Source: Tachypleus tridentatus (taxonomy: Eukaryota > Arthropoda > Merostomata > Xiphosura > Limulidae). From it: a stretch of DNA of 64,000 bases. The position numbers and the translations under genes are program-made. Every line of letters starts with the position of its first letter. Within the stretch, counting starts at the first letter, position 1. Below, in pieces: positions 29,601 to 41,900 of this stretch. The notes beneath the pieces are model-generated. The model did no database searches and had not been told where the DNA came from. It saw only the letters and a program-made list of their open reading frames with translations. The DNA lies in assembly GCF_004210375.1 (NCBI RefSeq), contig NC_134829.1, positions 55,668,107 through 55,732,106 on the forward strand, written 5' to 3'.

Positions 29601-32600
29601 TTGTTTTAGTTGATGATTTACTCCTCAACACTTGAAGGTGTGATACTGTTGTTTTAGTTGATGATTTACTCCTCAACACTTGAAGGTGTGATACTGTTGT
29701 TTTAGTTGATGATTTACTCCTCAACACTTGAAGGTGTGATACTGTTGTTTTAGTTGATGATTTACTCCTCAACACTTGAAGGTGTGATACTGTTGTTTTA
29801 GTTGATGATTTACTCCTCAACACTTGAAGGTGTGATACTGTTGTTTTAGTTGATGATTTACTCCTCAACACTTGAAGGTGTGATACTGTTGTAATACTGT
29901 TTTTAGTTGATGATTTACTCCTCAACACTTGAAGGTGTGATACTGTTGTTTTAGTTGATGATTTACTCCTCAACACTTGAAGGTGTGATACTGTTGTTTT
30001 AGTTGATGATTTACTCCTCAACACTTGAAGGTGTGATACTGTTGTTTTAGTTGATGATTTACTCCTCAACACTTGAAGGTGTGATACTGTTGTTTTAGTT
30101 GATGATTTACTCCTCAACACTTGAAGGTGTGATACTGTTGTTTTAGTTGATGATTTACTCCTCAACACTTGAAGGTGTGATACTGTTGTTTTAGTTGATG
30201 ATTTACTCCTCAACACTTGAAGGTGTGATACTGTTGTTTTAGTTGATGATTTACTCCTCAACACTTGAAGGTGTGATACTGTTGTTTTAGTTGATGATTT
30301 ACTCCTCAACACTTGAAGGTGTGATACTGTTGTTTTAGTTGATGATTTACTCCTCAACACTTGAAGGTGTGATACTGTTGTTTTAGTTGATGATTTACTC
30401 CTCAACACTTGAAGGTGTGATACTGTTGTTTTAGTTGATGATTTACTCCTCAACACTTGAAGGTGTGATACTGTTGTTTTAGTTGATGATTTACTCCTCA
30501 ACACTTGAAGGTGTGATACTGTTGTTTTAGTTGATGATTTACTCCTCAACACTTGAAGGTGTGATACTGTTGTTTTAGTTGATGATTTACTCCTCAACAC
30601 TTGAAGGTGTGATACTGTTGTTTTAGTTGATGATTTACTCCTCAACACTTGAAGGTGTGATACTGTTGTTTTAGTTGATGATTTACTCCTCAACACTTGA
30701 AGGTGTGATACTGTTGTTTTAGTTGATGATTTACTCCTCAACACTTGAAGGTGTGATTTATACTGTTGTTTTAGTTGATGATTTACTCCTCAACACTTGA
30801 AGGTGTGATACTGTTGTTTTAGTTGATGATTTACTCCTCAACACTTGAAGGTGTGATACTGTTGTTTTAGTTGATGATTTACTCCTCAACACTTGAAGGT
30901 GTGATACTGTTGTTTTAGTTGATGATTTACTCCTCAACACTTGAAGGTGTGATACTGTTGTTTTAGTTGATGATTTACTCCTCAACACTTGAAGGTGTAA
31001 TACTGTTGTTTTAGTTGATGATTTACTCCTCAACACTTGAAGGTGTGATACTGTTGTTTTAGTTGATGATTTACTCCTCAACACTTGAAGGTGTGATACT
31101 GTTGTTTTAGTTGATGATTTACTCCTCAACACTTGAAGGTGTGATACTGTTGTTTTAGTTGATGATTTACTCCTCAACACTTGAAGGTGTGATACTGTTG
31201 TTTTAGTTGATGATTTACTCCTCAACACTTGAAGGTGTGATACTGTTGTTTTAGTTGATGATTTACTCCTCAACACTTGAAGGTGTGTAATACTGTTGTT
31301 TTAGTTGATGATTTACTCCTCAACACTTGAAGGTGTGATACTGTTGTTTTAGTTGATGATTTACTCCTCAACACTTGAAGGTGTGATACTGTTGTTTTAG
31401 TTGATGATTTACTCCTCAACACTTGAAGGTGTGATACTGTTGTTTTAGTTGATGATTTACTCCTCAACACTTGAAGGTGTGATACTGTTGTTTTAGTTGA
31501 TGATTTACTCCTCAACACTTGAAGGTGTGATACTGTTGTTTTAGTTGATGATTTACTCCTCAACACTTGAAGGTGTGATACTGTTGTTTTAGTTGATGAT
31601 TTACTCCTCAACACTTGAAGGTGTGATACTGTTGTTTTAGTTGATGATTTACTCCTCAACACTTGAAGGTGTGATACTGTTGTTTTAGTTGATGATTTAC
31701 TCCTCAACACTTGAAGGTGTGATACTGTTGTTTTAGTTGATGATTTACTCCTCAACACTTGAAGGTGTGATACTGTTGTTTTAGTTGATGATTTACTCCT
31801 CAACACTTGAAGGTGTGATACTGTTGTTTTAGTTGATGATTTACTCCTCAACACTTGAAGGTGTGATACTGTTGTTTTAGTTGATGATTTACTCCTCAAC
31901 ACTTGAAGGTGTGATACTGTTGTTTTAGTTGATGATTTACTCCTCAACACTTGAAGGTGTGATACTGTTGTTTTAGTTGATGATTTACTCCTCAACACTT
32001 GAAGGTGTGATACTGTTGTTTTAGTTGATGATTTACTCCTCAACACTTGAAGTGTGTAATACTGTTGTTTTAGTTGATGATTTATTCCTCAACACTTGAA
32101 GGTGTAATACTGTTGTTTTAGTTGATGATTTACTCCTCAACACTTGAAGGTGTGATACTGTTGTTTTAGTTGATGATTTACTCCTCAACACTTGAAGGTG
32201 TGATACTGTTGTTTTAGTTGATGATTTACTCCTCAACACTTGAAGGTGTGATACTGTTGTTTTAGTTGATGATTTACTCCTCAACACTTGAAGGTGTGAT
32301 ACTGTTGTTTTAGTTGATGATTTACTCCTCAACACTTGAAGGTGTGAAATACTGTTGTTTTAGTTGATGATTTACTCCTCAACACTTGAAGGTGTGATAC
32401 TGTTGTTTTAGTTGATGATTTACTCCTCAACACTTGAAGGTGTGATACTGTTGTTTTAGTTGATGATTTACTCCTCAACACTTGAAGGTGTGATACTGTT
32501 GTTTTAGTTGATGATTTACTCCTCAACACTTGAAGGTGTGATACTGTTGTTTTAGTTGATGATTTACTCCTCAACACTTGAAGGTGTGATACTGTTGTTT

Positions 32601-34669
32601 TAGTTGATGATTTACTCCTCAACACTTGAAGGTGTGATACTGTTGTTTTAGTTGATGATTTACTCCTCAACACTTGAAGGTGTGATACTGTTGTTTTAGT
32701 TGATGATTTACTCCTCAACACTTGAAGGTGTGATACTGTTGTTTTAGTTGATGATTTACTCCCTCACACACTTGAAGGTGTGATACTGTTGTTTTAGTTG
32801 ATGATTTACTCCTCAACACTTGAAGGTGTGATACTGTTGTTTTAGTTGATGATTTACTCCTCAACACTTGAAGGTGTGATACTGTTGTTTTAGTTGATGA
32901 TTTACTCCTCAACACTTGAAGGTGTAATACTGTTGTTTTAGTTGATGATTTACTCCTCAACACTTGAAGGTGTGATACTGTTGTTTTAGTTGATGATTTA
33001 CTCCTCAACACTTGAAGGTGTGATACTGTTGTTTTAGTTGATGATTTACTCCTCAACACTTGAAGGTGTGATACTGTTGTTTTAGTTGATGATTTACTCC
33101 TCAACACTTGAAGGTGTGATACTGTTGTTTTAGTTGATGATTTACTCCTCAACACTTGAGGGTGTGATACTGTTGTTTTAGTTGATGATTTACTCCTCAA
33201 TACTGTTGTTTTAGTTGATGATTTACTCCTCAACACTTGAAGGTGTGATACTGTTGATGATTTATTTACTCCTCAACACTTGAAGGTGTGATACTGTTGT
33301 TTTAGTTGATGATTTACTCCTCAACACTTGAAGGTGTGATACTGTTGTTTTAGTTGATGATTTACTCCTCAACACTTGAAGGTGTGATACTGTTGTTTTA
33401 GTTGATGATTTACTCCTCAACACTTGAAGGTGTGATACTGTTGTTTTAGTTGATGATTTACTCCTCAACACTTCAAGGTGTGATACTGTTGTTTTAGTTG
33501 ATGATTTACTCCTCAACACTTGAAGGTGTGATACTGTTGTTTTAGTTGATGATTTACTCCTCAACACATCAAGGTGTGATACTGTTGTTTTAGTTGATGA
33601 TTTACTCCTCAACACTTGAAGGTGTGATACTGTTGTTTTAGTTGATGATTTACTCCTCAACACTTGAAGGTGTGATACTGTTGTTTTAGTTGATGATTTA
33701 CTCCTCAACACTTGAAGGTGTGATACTGTTGTTTTAGTTGATGATTTACTCCTCAACACTTGAAGGTGTAATACTGTTGTTTTAGTTGATGATTTACTCC
33801 TCAACACTTGAAGGTGTGATACTGTTGTTTTAGTTGATGATTTACTCCTCAACACTTGAAGGTGTGATACTGTTGTTTTAGTTGATGATTTACTCCTCAA
33901 CACTTGAAGGTGTGATACTGTTGTTTTAGTTGATGATTTACTCCTCAACACTTGAAGGTGTGATACTGTTGTTTTAGTTGATGATTTACTCCTCAACACT
34001 TGAAGGTGTGATACTGTTGTTTTAGTTGATGATTTACTCCTCAACACTTGAAGGTGTGATACTGTTGTTTTAGTTGATGATTTACTCCTCAACACTTGAA
34101 GGTGTGATACTGTTGTTTTAGTTGATGATTTACTCCTCAACACTTGAAGGTGTGATACTGTTGTTTTAGTTGATGATTTACTCCTCAACACTTGAAGGTG
34201 TAATACTGTTGTTTTAGTTGATGATTTACTCCTCAACACTTGAAGGTGTGATACTGTTGTTTTAGTTGATGATTTACTCCTCAACACTTGAAGGTGTGAT
34301 ACTGTTGTTTTAGTTGATGATTTACTCCTCAACACTTGAAGGTGTGATACTGTTGTTTTAGTTGATGATTTACTCCTCAACACTTGAAGGTGTGATACTG
34401 TTGTTTTAGTTGATGATTTACTCCTCAACACTTGAAGGTGTGATACTGTTGTTTTAGTTGATGATTTACTCCTCAACACTTGAAGGTGTGATACTGTTGT
34501 TTTAGTTGATGATTTACTCCTCAACACTTGAAGGTGTAATACTGTTGTTTTAGTTGATGATTTACTCCTCAACACTTGAAGGTGTAATACTGTTGTTTTA
34601 GTTGATGATTTACTCTCAACACTTGAAGGTGTGATACTGTTGTTTTAGTTGATGATTTACTCCTCAACA

Positions 34670-35169
34670 NNNNNNNNNNNNNNNNNNNNNNNNNNNNNNN
34701 NNNNNNNNNNNNNNNNNNNNNNNNNNNNNNNNNNNNNNNNNNNNNNNNNNNNNNNNNNNNNNNNNNNNNNNNNNNNNNNNNNNNNNNNNNNNNNNNNNNN
34801 NNNNNNNNNNNNNNNNNNNNNNNNNNNNNNNNNNNNNNNNNNNNNNNNNNNNNNNNNNNNNNNNNNNNNNNNNNNNNNNNNNNNNNNNNNNNNNNNNNNN
34901 NNNNNNNNNNNNNNNNNNNNNNNNNNNNNNNNNNNNNNNNNNNNNNNNNNNNNNNNNNNNNNNNNNNNNNNNNNNNNNNNNNNNNNNNNNNNNNNNNNNN
35001 NNNNNNNNNNNNNNNNNNNNNNNNNNNNNNNNNNNNNNNNNNNNNNNNNNNNNNNNNNNNNNNNNNNNNNNNNNNNNNNNNNNNNNNNNNNNNNNNNNNN
35101 NNNNNNNNNNNNNNNNNNNNNNNNNNNNNNNNNNNNNNNNNNNNNNNNNNNNNNNNNNNNNNNNNNNNN
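34670..35169. other. Assembly gap, 500 Ns
   Basis: Exactly 500 unspecified bases separate the 48-bp satellite from the 35-bp satellite. The round number suggests a placeholder rather than a measured length. No sequence on either side shows how the two arrays join, and an open frame crossing the Ns has no meaning. If the 35-bp array grew inside a SINE, the tRNA-like head of that SINE should lie in this gap or beyond it. Confidence 0.98.
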
Positions 35170-38100
35170 GGTTGCCTTCTCTCTATTCTTACACTGCTAT
35201 GATTATTTGCCTTCTCTCTATTCTTACACTGTTATGACTAGTTTACCTTCTCTCTATTCTTACACTGCTATGACTAGTTGCTTCTCTCTTCTTATTCTCT
35301 ACACTGTTATGAATAGTTGCCTTCTCTCTAGTCTTACACTGCTGCTATGACTAGTTGCTCTCTTCTCTATTCTTACACTGCTATGACTAGTTGCCTTCTC
35401 TCTATTCTTACACTGCTTATGACTAGTTGCCTTCTCTCTATTCTTACACTGTTATGACTAGTTGCCTTCTCTATTCTTACACTGCTATGAATAGTTTCCT
35501 TCTCTCTATTCTTACACTGCTATAACTTGTTCCTTCTCTCTAGTCTTACACTGCTATGACTAGTTGCCTTTCTCTATTCTTACACTGCTATGACTAGTTG
35601 CCTTCTCTCTATTCTTACACTGCTATGACTAGTTGCCTTCTCTATTCTTACACTGCTATGACATGTTCCTTCTCTCTAGTCTTACACTGCTATAACTAGT
35701 TTCCTTCTCTCTATTCTTACACTGCTATGACTAGTTTCCTTCTCTCTAGTCTTACACTGTTTTAACTAGTTTCCTTCTCTCTAGTCTTACACTGTTATGA
35801 CTAGTTGCTCTCTCTCTAGTTCCTTACACTGCTATGACTAGTTACCTTCTCTCTATTCTTACACTGCTAATGACTAGTTGTTTTCTCTATTCTTACACTG
35901 CTATGACTAGTTGCCTTCTCTCTATTCTTACACTGCTATGAATAGTTACCTTCTCTCTATTCTTACACTGCTATGAATAGTTACTTTCTCTATTCTTACA
36001 CTGCTTGCTAATAGTTACCTTCTCTCTTATTCTTACACTGCTATGAATAGTTACCTTCTCTCTAGTCTTACACTGCTATGACTAGTTACCTTCTCTCTAT
36101 TCTTACACTGCTATGACTAGTTGTTTTCTCTCTAGTCTTACACTGCTATGACTAGTTGCTCTCTCTCTATTCTTACACTGCTATGAATAGTTACCTTCTC
36201 TCTATCTTACACTGCTATGATTATTTGCCTTCTCTATTCTTACACTGCTATGAATAGTTGCCTTCTCTATTCTTTACACTGCTATAACTAGTTCCCTTCT
36301 CTCTAGTCTTACACTGCTATGACTAGTTGCCTTCTCTCTATTCTTACACTGCTATGACTAGTTGCTTCTTCTCTCTCTTATTCTCATACTGCTATGAATA
36401 GTTGTCTTCTCTAGTCTTACACTGCTATGAATAGTTACCTTCTCTCTATTCTTACACTGCTATGACTAGTTGCCTCTCTCTATTCTTACACTGCTATGAC
36501 TAGTTTCCTTCTTTCTCTATTCTTACACTGCTTTTGTGACTAGTTGCCTTCTCTATTCTTACACTGCTATGACTAGTTGCCTTCTCTATTCTTACACTGT
36601 TATGAGACTATTTGCTCTCTATTCTCACACTGTTATGATAGTTTCCTCTAGTCTTACACTGCTATGAATAGTTGCCTCTCTCTCTATTCTTACACTGCTA
36701 TGACTAGTTGCCTTCTCTCTCTATTCTTACACTGCTATGACTAGTTGCCTTCTCTATTCTTACACTGCTATGACTAGTTCCTTCTCTCTATTCTTACACT
36801 GCTATGACTAGTTGCCTTCTCTCTATTCTTACACTGCTATGACTAGTTGCCTTCTCTATTCTTACACTGCTATGAACTTTGTTCCTTCTCTAGTCTTACA
36901 CTGCTATGACTAGTTGCCTTCTCTCTATTCTTACACTGCTAATGACTAGTTCTCTCTATTCTTACACTGCTATGACTAGTTACCTTCTCTATTCTTACAC
37001 TGCTATGACTTGTTCCTTCTCTCTATAGTCTTACACTGCTTTAACTATAGTTCCTTCTCTCTAGTCTTACACTGCTATGACTAGTTGCCTTCTCTCTCTA
37101 GTCTTACACTGCTTGAACTAGTTTCCTTCTCTCTCTAGTCTTACACTGCTATAACTAGTTTCCTTCTCTATTCTTACACTGCTATGACTAGTTGCCTTCT
37201 CTCTTCTCTGACACTGCTATAACTAGTTCCCTTCTCTCTAGTCTTACACTGCTATGAACTAGTTACCTTCTCTCTGGTCTAGTCTTACACTGCTATGACT
37301 AGTTACCTTCTCTCTATTCTTACACTGCTATGACTAGTTGTTTTCTCTCTAGTCTTACACTGCTATGACTAGTTGCCTCTCTCTATTCTTACACTGCTAT
37401 GACTAGTTGCCTTTCTCTCTATTCTTACACTGCTATGACTAGTTGCTTTCTCTCTAGTCTTACACTGCTATGACTAGTTTCCTCTCTATTCTTACACTGC
37501 TATGACTAGTTGCCTTCTCTCTATTCTTACACTGCTATAACTAGTTGCCTTCTCTCTATTCTTACACTGCTATGACTAGTTGCCTTCTCTATTCTTACAC
37601 TGCTATGAACTAGTTGCCTCTCTATTCTTACACTGCTATGAATTTGTTACTTCTCTAGTCTTACACTGCTATGACTAGTTTCCTTCTCTCTATTCTTACA
37701 CTGCTATGACTAGTTGCCTTCTCTCTATTCTTACACTGCTATAACTAGTTGCCTTCTCTCTATTCTCTCACACTGCTATGAATAGTTGCTTCTCTATTCT
37801 TACACTGCTATAACTAGTTGCTTCTCTCTATTCTTACACTGTTATGACTAGTTGCCTTCTCTCTTCTCTAGTCTTACACTGCTTTAACTAGTTTCCTTCT
37901 CTCTAGTTTTACACTGCTATGAATAGTTACCTTCTCTCTAGTCTTACACTGCTATGACTAGTTACCTTCTCTCTATTCTTACACTGCTATGACTAGTTGT
38001 TTTCTCTAGTCTTACACTGCTATGACTAGTTGCCTTCTCTCTATTCTTACACTGCTATGAATAGTTACCTTCTCTCTATTCTTACACTGTTTTAACTTGT

Positions 38101-38900
38101 TTCCTTCTCTCTAGTCTTACACTGTTATGACTAGTTGCCTTCTCTCTAGTCTTACACTGCTATGACTAGTTACCTTCTCTCTATCTTACACTGCTATGAC
38201 TAGTTGTTTTCTCTCTAGTCTTACACTGCTATGACTATTTGCCTTCTCTAGTCTTACACTGCTATAACTAGTTCCTTTCTCTCTAGTCTTACACTGCTTT
38301 TAACTAGTTTCCTTCTCTAGTCTTACACTGCTATGACTAGTTGCCTTCTCTAGTCTTACACTGCTATAACTAGTTGCCTTCTCTCTAGTCTTACACTGTT
38401 ATGACTAGTTGTCTTCTCTCTAGTTTTACACTGCTATGACTAGTTACCTTCTCTCTGTTATTCTTACACTGCTATGACTAGTTGTTTTCTCTAGTCTTAC
38501 ACTGCTATGACTAGTTGCCTTCTCTCTAGTCTTACACTGCTATGAATAGTTGCCTTCTCTCTATTCTTACACTGCTATGAATAGTTACTTTCTCTATTCT
38601 TACACTGCTATGAATAGTTACCTTCTCTCTATTCTTACACTGCTATGAATAGTTACCTTCTCTCTAGTCTTACACTGCTATGAATAGTTACCTTCTCTCT
38701 ATTCTTACACTGCTATGAATAGTTACCTTCTCTATTCTTACACTGCTATGAATAGTTACCTTCTCTCTAGTCTTACACTGCTATGAATAGTTACCTTCTC
38801 TCTATTCTTACACTGCTATGACTAGTTCCTTCTCTCTATTCTTACACTGCTATGACTAGTTGCTTTCTCTCTAATTTTACACTGCTGTAACTAGTTACCT
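35170..38900 (+). repeat. Length-irregular left portion of the 35-bp satellite
   Basis: Units here often deviate from 35 bp. CT runs gain or lose dinucleotides ('ccttctctattc' against 'ccttctctctattc'), and bases or short words are inserted ('ctgctgctatg', 'ctctggtctagtc', 'gctttt'). From about 42000 onward nearly all units are exactly 35 bp. Either the left part is an older, decayed zone of the array, or it is poorly polished sequence next to the gap. Sequence alone cannot separate the two, but irregularity concentrated in short CT runs makes sequencing or consensus error a serious possibility. Confidence 0.75.
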
Positions 38901-41900
38901 TCTCTTTAGTCTTACACTAATATGACTAGTTGCCTTCTTTCTAGTGTTACACTGCTATGAATAGTTACCTTCTCTCTATTCTTACACTGCTATGAATAGT
39001 TACCTTCTCTCTAGTCTTACACTGCTATGAATAGTTGCCCTCTCTCTATCTCTTACACTGCTATGATTAGTTACCTTCTCTCTCTAGTCTTACACTGCTA
39101 TGAATAGTTACCTTCTCTCTATTCTTACACTGCTATGAATAGTTACCTTCTCTTTAGTCTTACACTGCTATGAATAGTTTCTTTCTCTCTATTCTTACAC
39201 TGCTGTGACTCGTTCCCTTCTCTCTATTCTTACACTGCTATGAATAGTTACCTTCTCTCTATTCTTACACTGCTATGAATAGTTACCTTCTCTCTAGTCT
39301 TACACTGCTATGAATAGTTACCTTCTCTCTATTCTTACACTGCTATGAATAGTTACCTTCTCTCTATTCTTACACTGCTATGAATAGTTACCTTCTCTCT
39401 AGTCTTACACTGCTATGAATAGTTACCTTCTCTCTATTCTTACACTGCTATGAATAGTTACCTTCTCTCTAGTCTTACACTGCTATGAATAGTTACTTTC
39501 TCTCTATTCTTACACTGCAATAACTTGTTCTCTCTCTAGTCTTACACTGCTTTAACTAGTTTCCTTCTCTCTAGTCTTACACTGTTATGACTAGTTGCCT
39601 CTCTAGTCTTACACTGCTTTAACTAGTTCCTTCTCTCTAGTCTTACACTGTTATGACTAGTTGGCCTTGCTCTCTAGTTTTACACTGCTATGAATAGTTA
39701 CCTTCTCTCTAGTCTTACACTGCTATGACTAGTTTCCTTCTCTCTATTCTTACACTGCTCTGACTAGTTGCCTTCTCCCTATTCTTACACTGCTATGACT
39801 ATTTGCCTTCTCTCTATTCTTACACTGCTAATAACTTGTTCCCTTCTCTCTAGTCTTACACTGCTTTAACTAGTTTCCTTCTCTCTAGTCTTACACTGTT
39901 ATGACTAGTTGCCTTCTCTCTAGTCTTACACTGCTTTAACTAGTTTTTTCTCTCTAGTCTTACACTGTTATGACTAGTTGCCTTCTCTCTAGTTTTACAC
40001 TGCTATGAATAGTTACCTTCTTTCTAGTCTTACACTGCTATGACTAGTTACCTTCTCTCTATTCTTACACTGCTATGACTAGTTGCCTTCTCTCTATTCT
40101 TACACTGCTATGACTAGTTGCCTTCTCTATTCTTACACTGCTATGAATAGTTACCTCTCTCTAGTCTTACACTGCTATGAATAGTTACCTTCTCTATTCT
40201 TACACTGCTATGAATAGTTACCTTCTCTCTAGTCTTACACTGCTATGAATAGTTACCTTCTCTCTATTCTTACACTGCTATGAATAGTTACCTTCTCTCT
40301 AGTCTTACACTGCTATGAATAGTTACCTTCTCTCTAGTCTTACACTGCTATGAATAGTTACCTTCTCTCTATTCTTACACTGCTATGAATAGTTACCTTC
40401 TCTCTATTCTTACACTGCTATGAATACTTACCTTCTCTCTATTCTTACACTGCTGTGACTCGTTCCTTTCTCTCTATTCTTGCACTTCTAAGATTAGTTG
40501 CTTTCTCTCTAATTTTATATTGCTATGAATAGTTACCTTCTCTTTAGTCTTACACTGCTATCAATACTTACCTTCTCTCTATTCTTACACTGTGTGACTA
40601 GTTCCCTTCTCTCTCTCATTCTTACACTGCTATGACTAGTTGCTTTCTCTCTAGTCTTACACTGCTATAACTAGTTACCTTCTCTCTAGTCTTACACTGC
40701 TATGACTAGTTGCCTTCTCTCTAGTCTTACACTGCTATGACTAGTTTTTTCTCTAGTCTTACACTGCTATGAACTAGTTGCCTTCTCTCTAGTCTTACAC
40801 TGCTATGAATAGTTGCTTTCTCTAGTCTTACACTGCTATGACTAGTTGCCTTCTCTCTATTCTTACACTGCTATGACTAGTTACCTTCTCTCTATTCTGA
40901 CACTGCAATAACTACTTGCCTTCTCTCTATTCTTACACTGCTATGACTAGTTGTTTTCTCTCTAGTATTACACTGCTATGACTAGTTTCCTTCTCTCTAT
41001 TCTTACACTGCTATGACTAGTTGCCTTTCTCTATTCTTACACTGCTATGACTAGTTGCCTTCTCTCTATTCTTACACTGCTATAACTTGTTCCTTCTCTC
41101 TAGTCTTACACTGCTTTAACTAGTTTCCTTCTCTATTCTTACACTGTTATGACTAGTTGCCTTCTCTCTAGTCTTACACTGCTTTTAACTAGTTTTCTTT
41201 CTCTAGTCTTACACTGTTATGACTAGTTCCCTTCTCTCTAGTTTTACACTGCTATGAATAGTTACCTTCTCTCTAGTCTTACACTGCTATGACTAGTTAC
41301 CTTCTCTCTATTCTTACACTGCTATGACTAGTTGTTTTCTCTCTAGTATTACACTGCTATGAGTAGTTGCCTTCTCTCTATTCTTACACTGCTATGAATA
41401 GTTACCTTCTCTCTAGTCTTACACTGCTATGAATAGTTACCTTCTCTCTATTCTTACACTGCTATGAATAGTTACCTTCTCTCTAGTCTTACACTGCTAT
41501 GAATTGTCACCTTCTCTCTAGTCTTACACTGCTATGAATAGTTACCTTCTTTCTATTCTTACACTGCTATGAATAGTTACCTTCTCTCTATTCTTACACT
41601 GCTATGAATAGTTACCTTCTCTCTAGTCTTACACTGCTATGAATAGTTACCTTCTCTCTATTCTTACACTGCTGTGACTAGTTACCTTCTCTCTATTCTT
41701 ACACTGCTATGAATAGTTGCTTTTCTCTCTATTCTTACACTGCTGTAACTAGTTACCTTCTCTTTAGTGTTACACTAATATGACTAGTTGCCTTTACTCT
41801 ATTCTTACACTGCTATGAATAGTCGCCTTCTCTCTAGTCTTACACTGCTATGACTAGTTGCCTTCTCTCTATTCTTACACTGCTATGACTAGTTGCCTTC

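Larger units (their letters stand above)
1..34669. repeat. 48-bp satellite array, about 720 monomers
   Basis: Head-to-tail repeat of a 48-bp unit containing, in order, 'tactcctcaacacttgaagg', 'tgtgatactgttg' and 'ttttagttgatgattt'. The array begins before the window and runs into the assembly gap. Most monomers are identical over long runs, for example about 29 consecutive intact units between 9600 and 10980. Interruptions are mostly truncated or partly duplicated monomers joined at short shared words. The commonest point change is 'gtgtgat' to 'gtgtaat', noticeably frequent after about 31000. Each unit has short self-complementary words (TCAAC/GTTGA, CAACA/TGTTG, ACAC/GTGT). On the minus strand one frame reads LRSKSSTKTTVSHLQV per unit and stays open because 48 is a multiple of 3. 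Frameshifting indels, the absence of any non-repeat domain and the lack of gene signals argue against a protein. No similarity to the second satellite is seen. Low divergence implies recent amplification or ongoing homogenisation. Confidence 0.97.

Noticed and set aside
325..34575. Dozens of long minus-strand open frames (up to 1033 codons) in the 48-bp satellite
   Set aside because: They are by-products of a monomer length divisible by 3 with one stop-free frame. They break at every frameshifting indel, have no unique N- or C-terminal domain, and their starts fall wherever an indel creates a Met.
1..34669. CRISPR-like array of regular repeats
   Set aside because: Units are contiguous with no unique spacers between them, and the context is eukaryotic satellite DNA.
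34649..35350. 233-codon plus-strand frame spanning the gap
   Set aside because: Most of it is translated Ns, and the rest is 35-bp satellite in an arbitrary frame.
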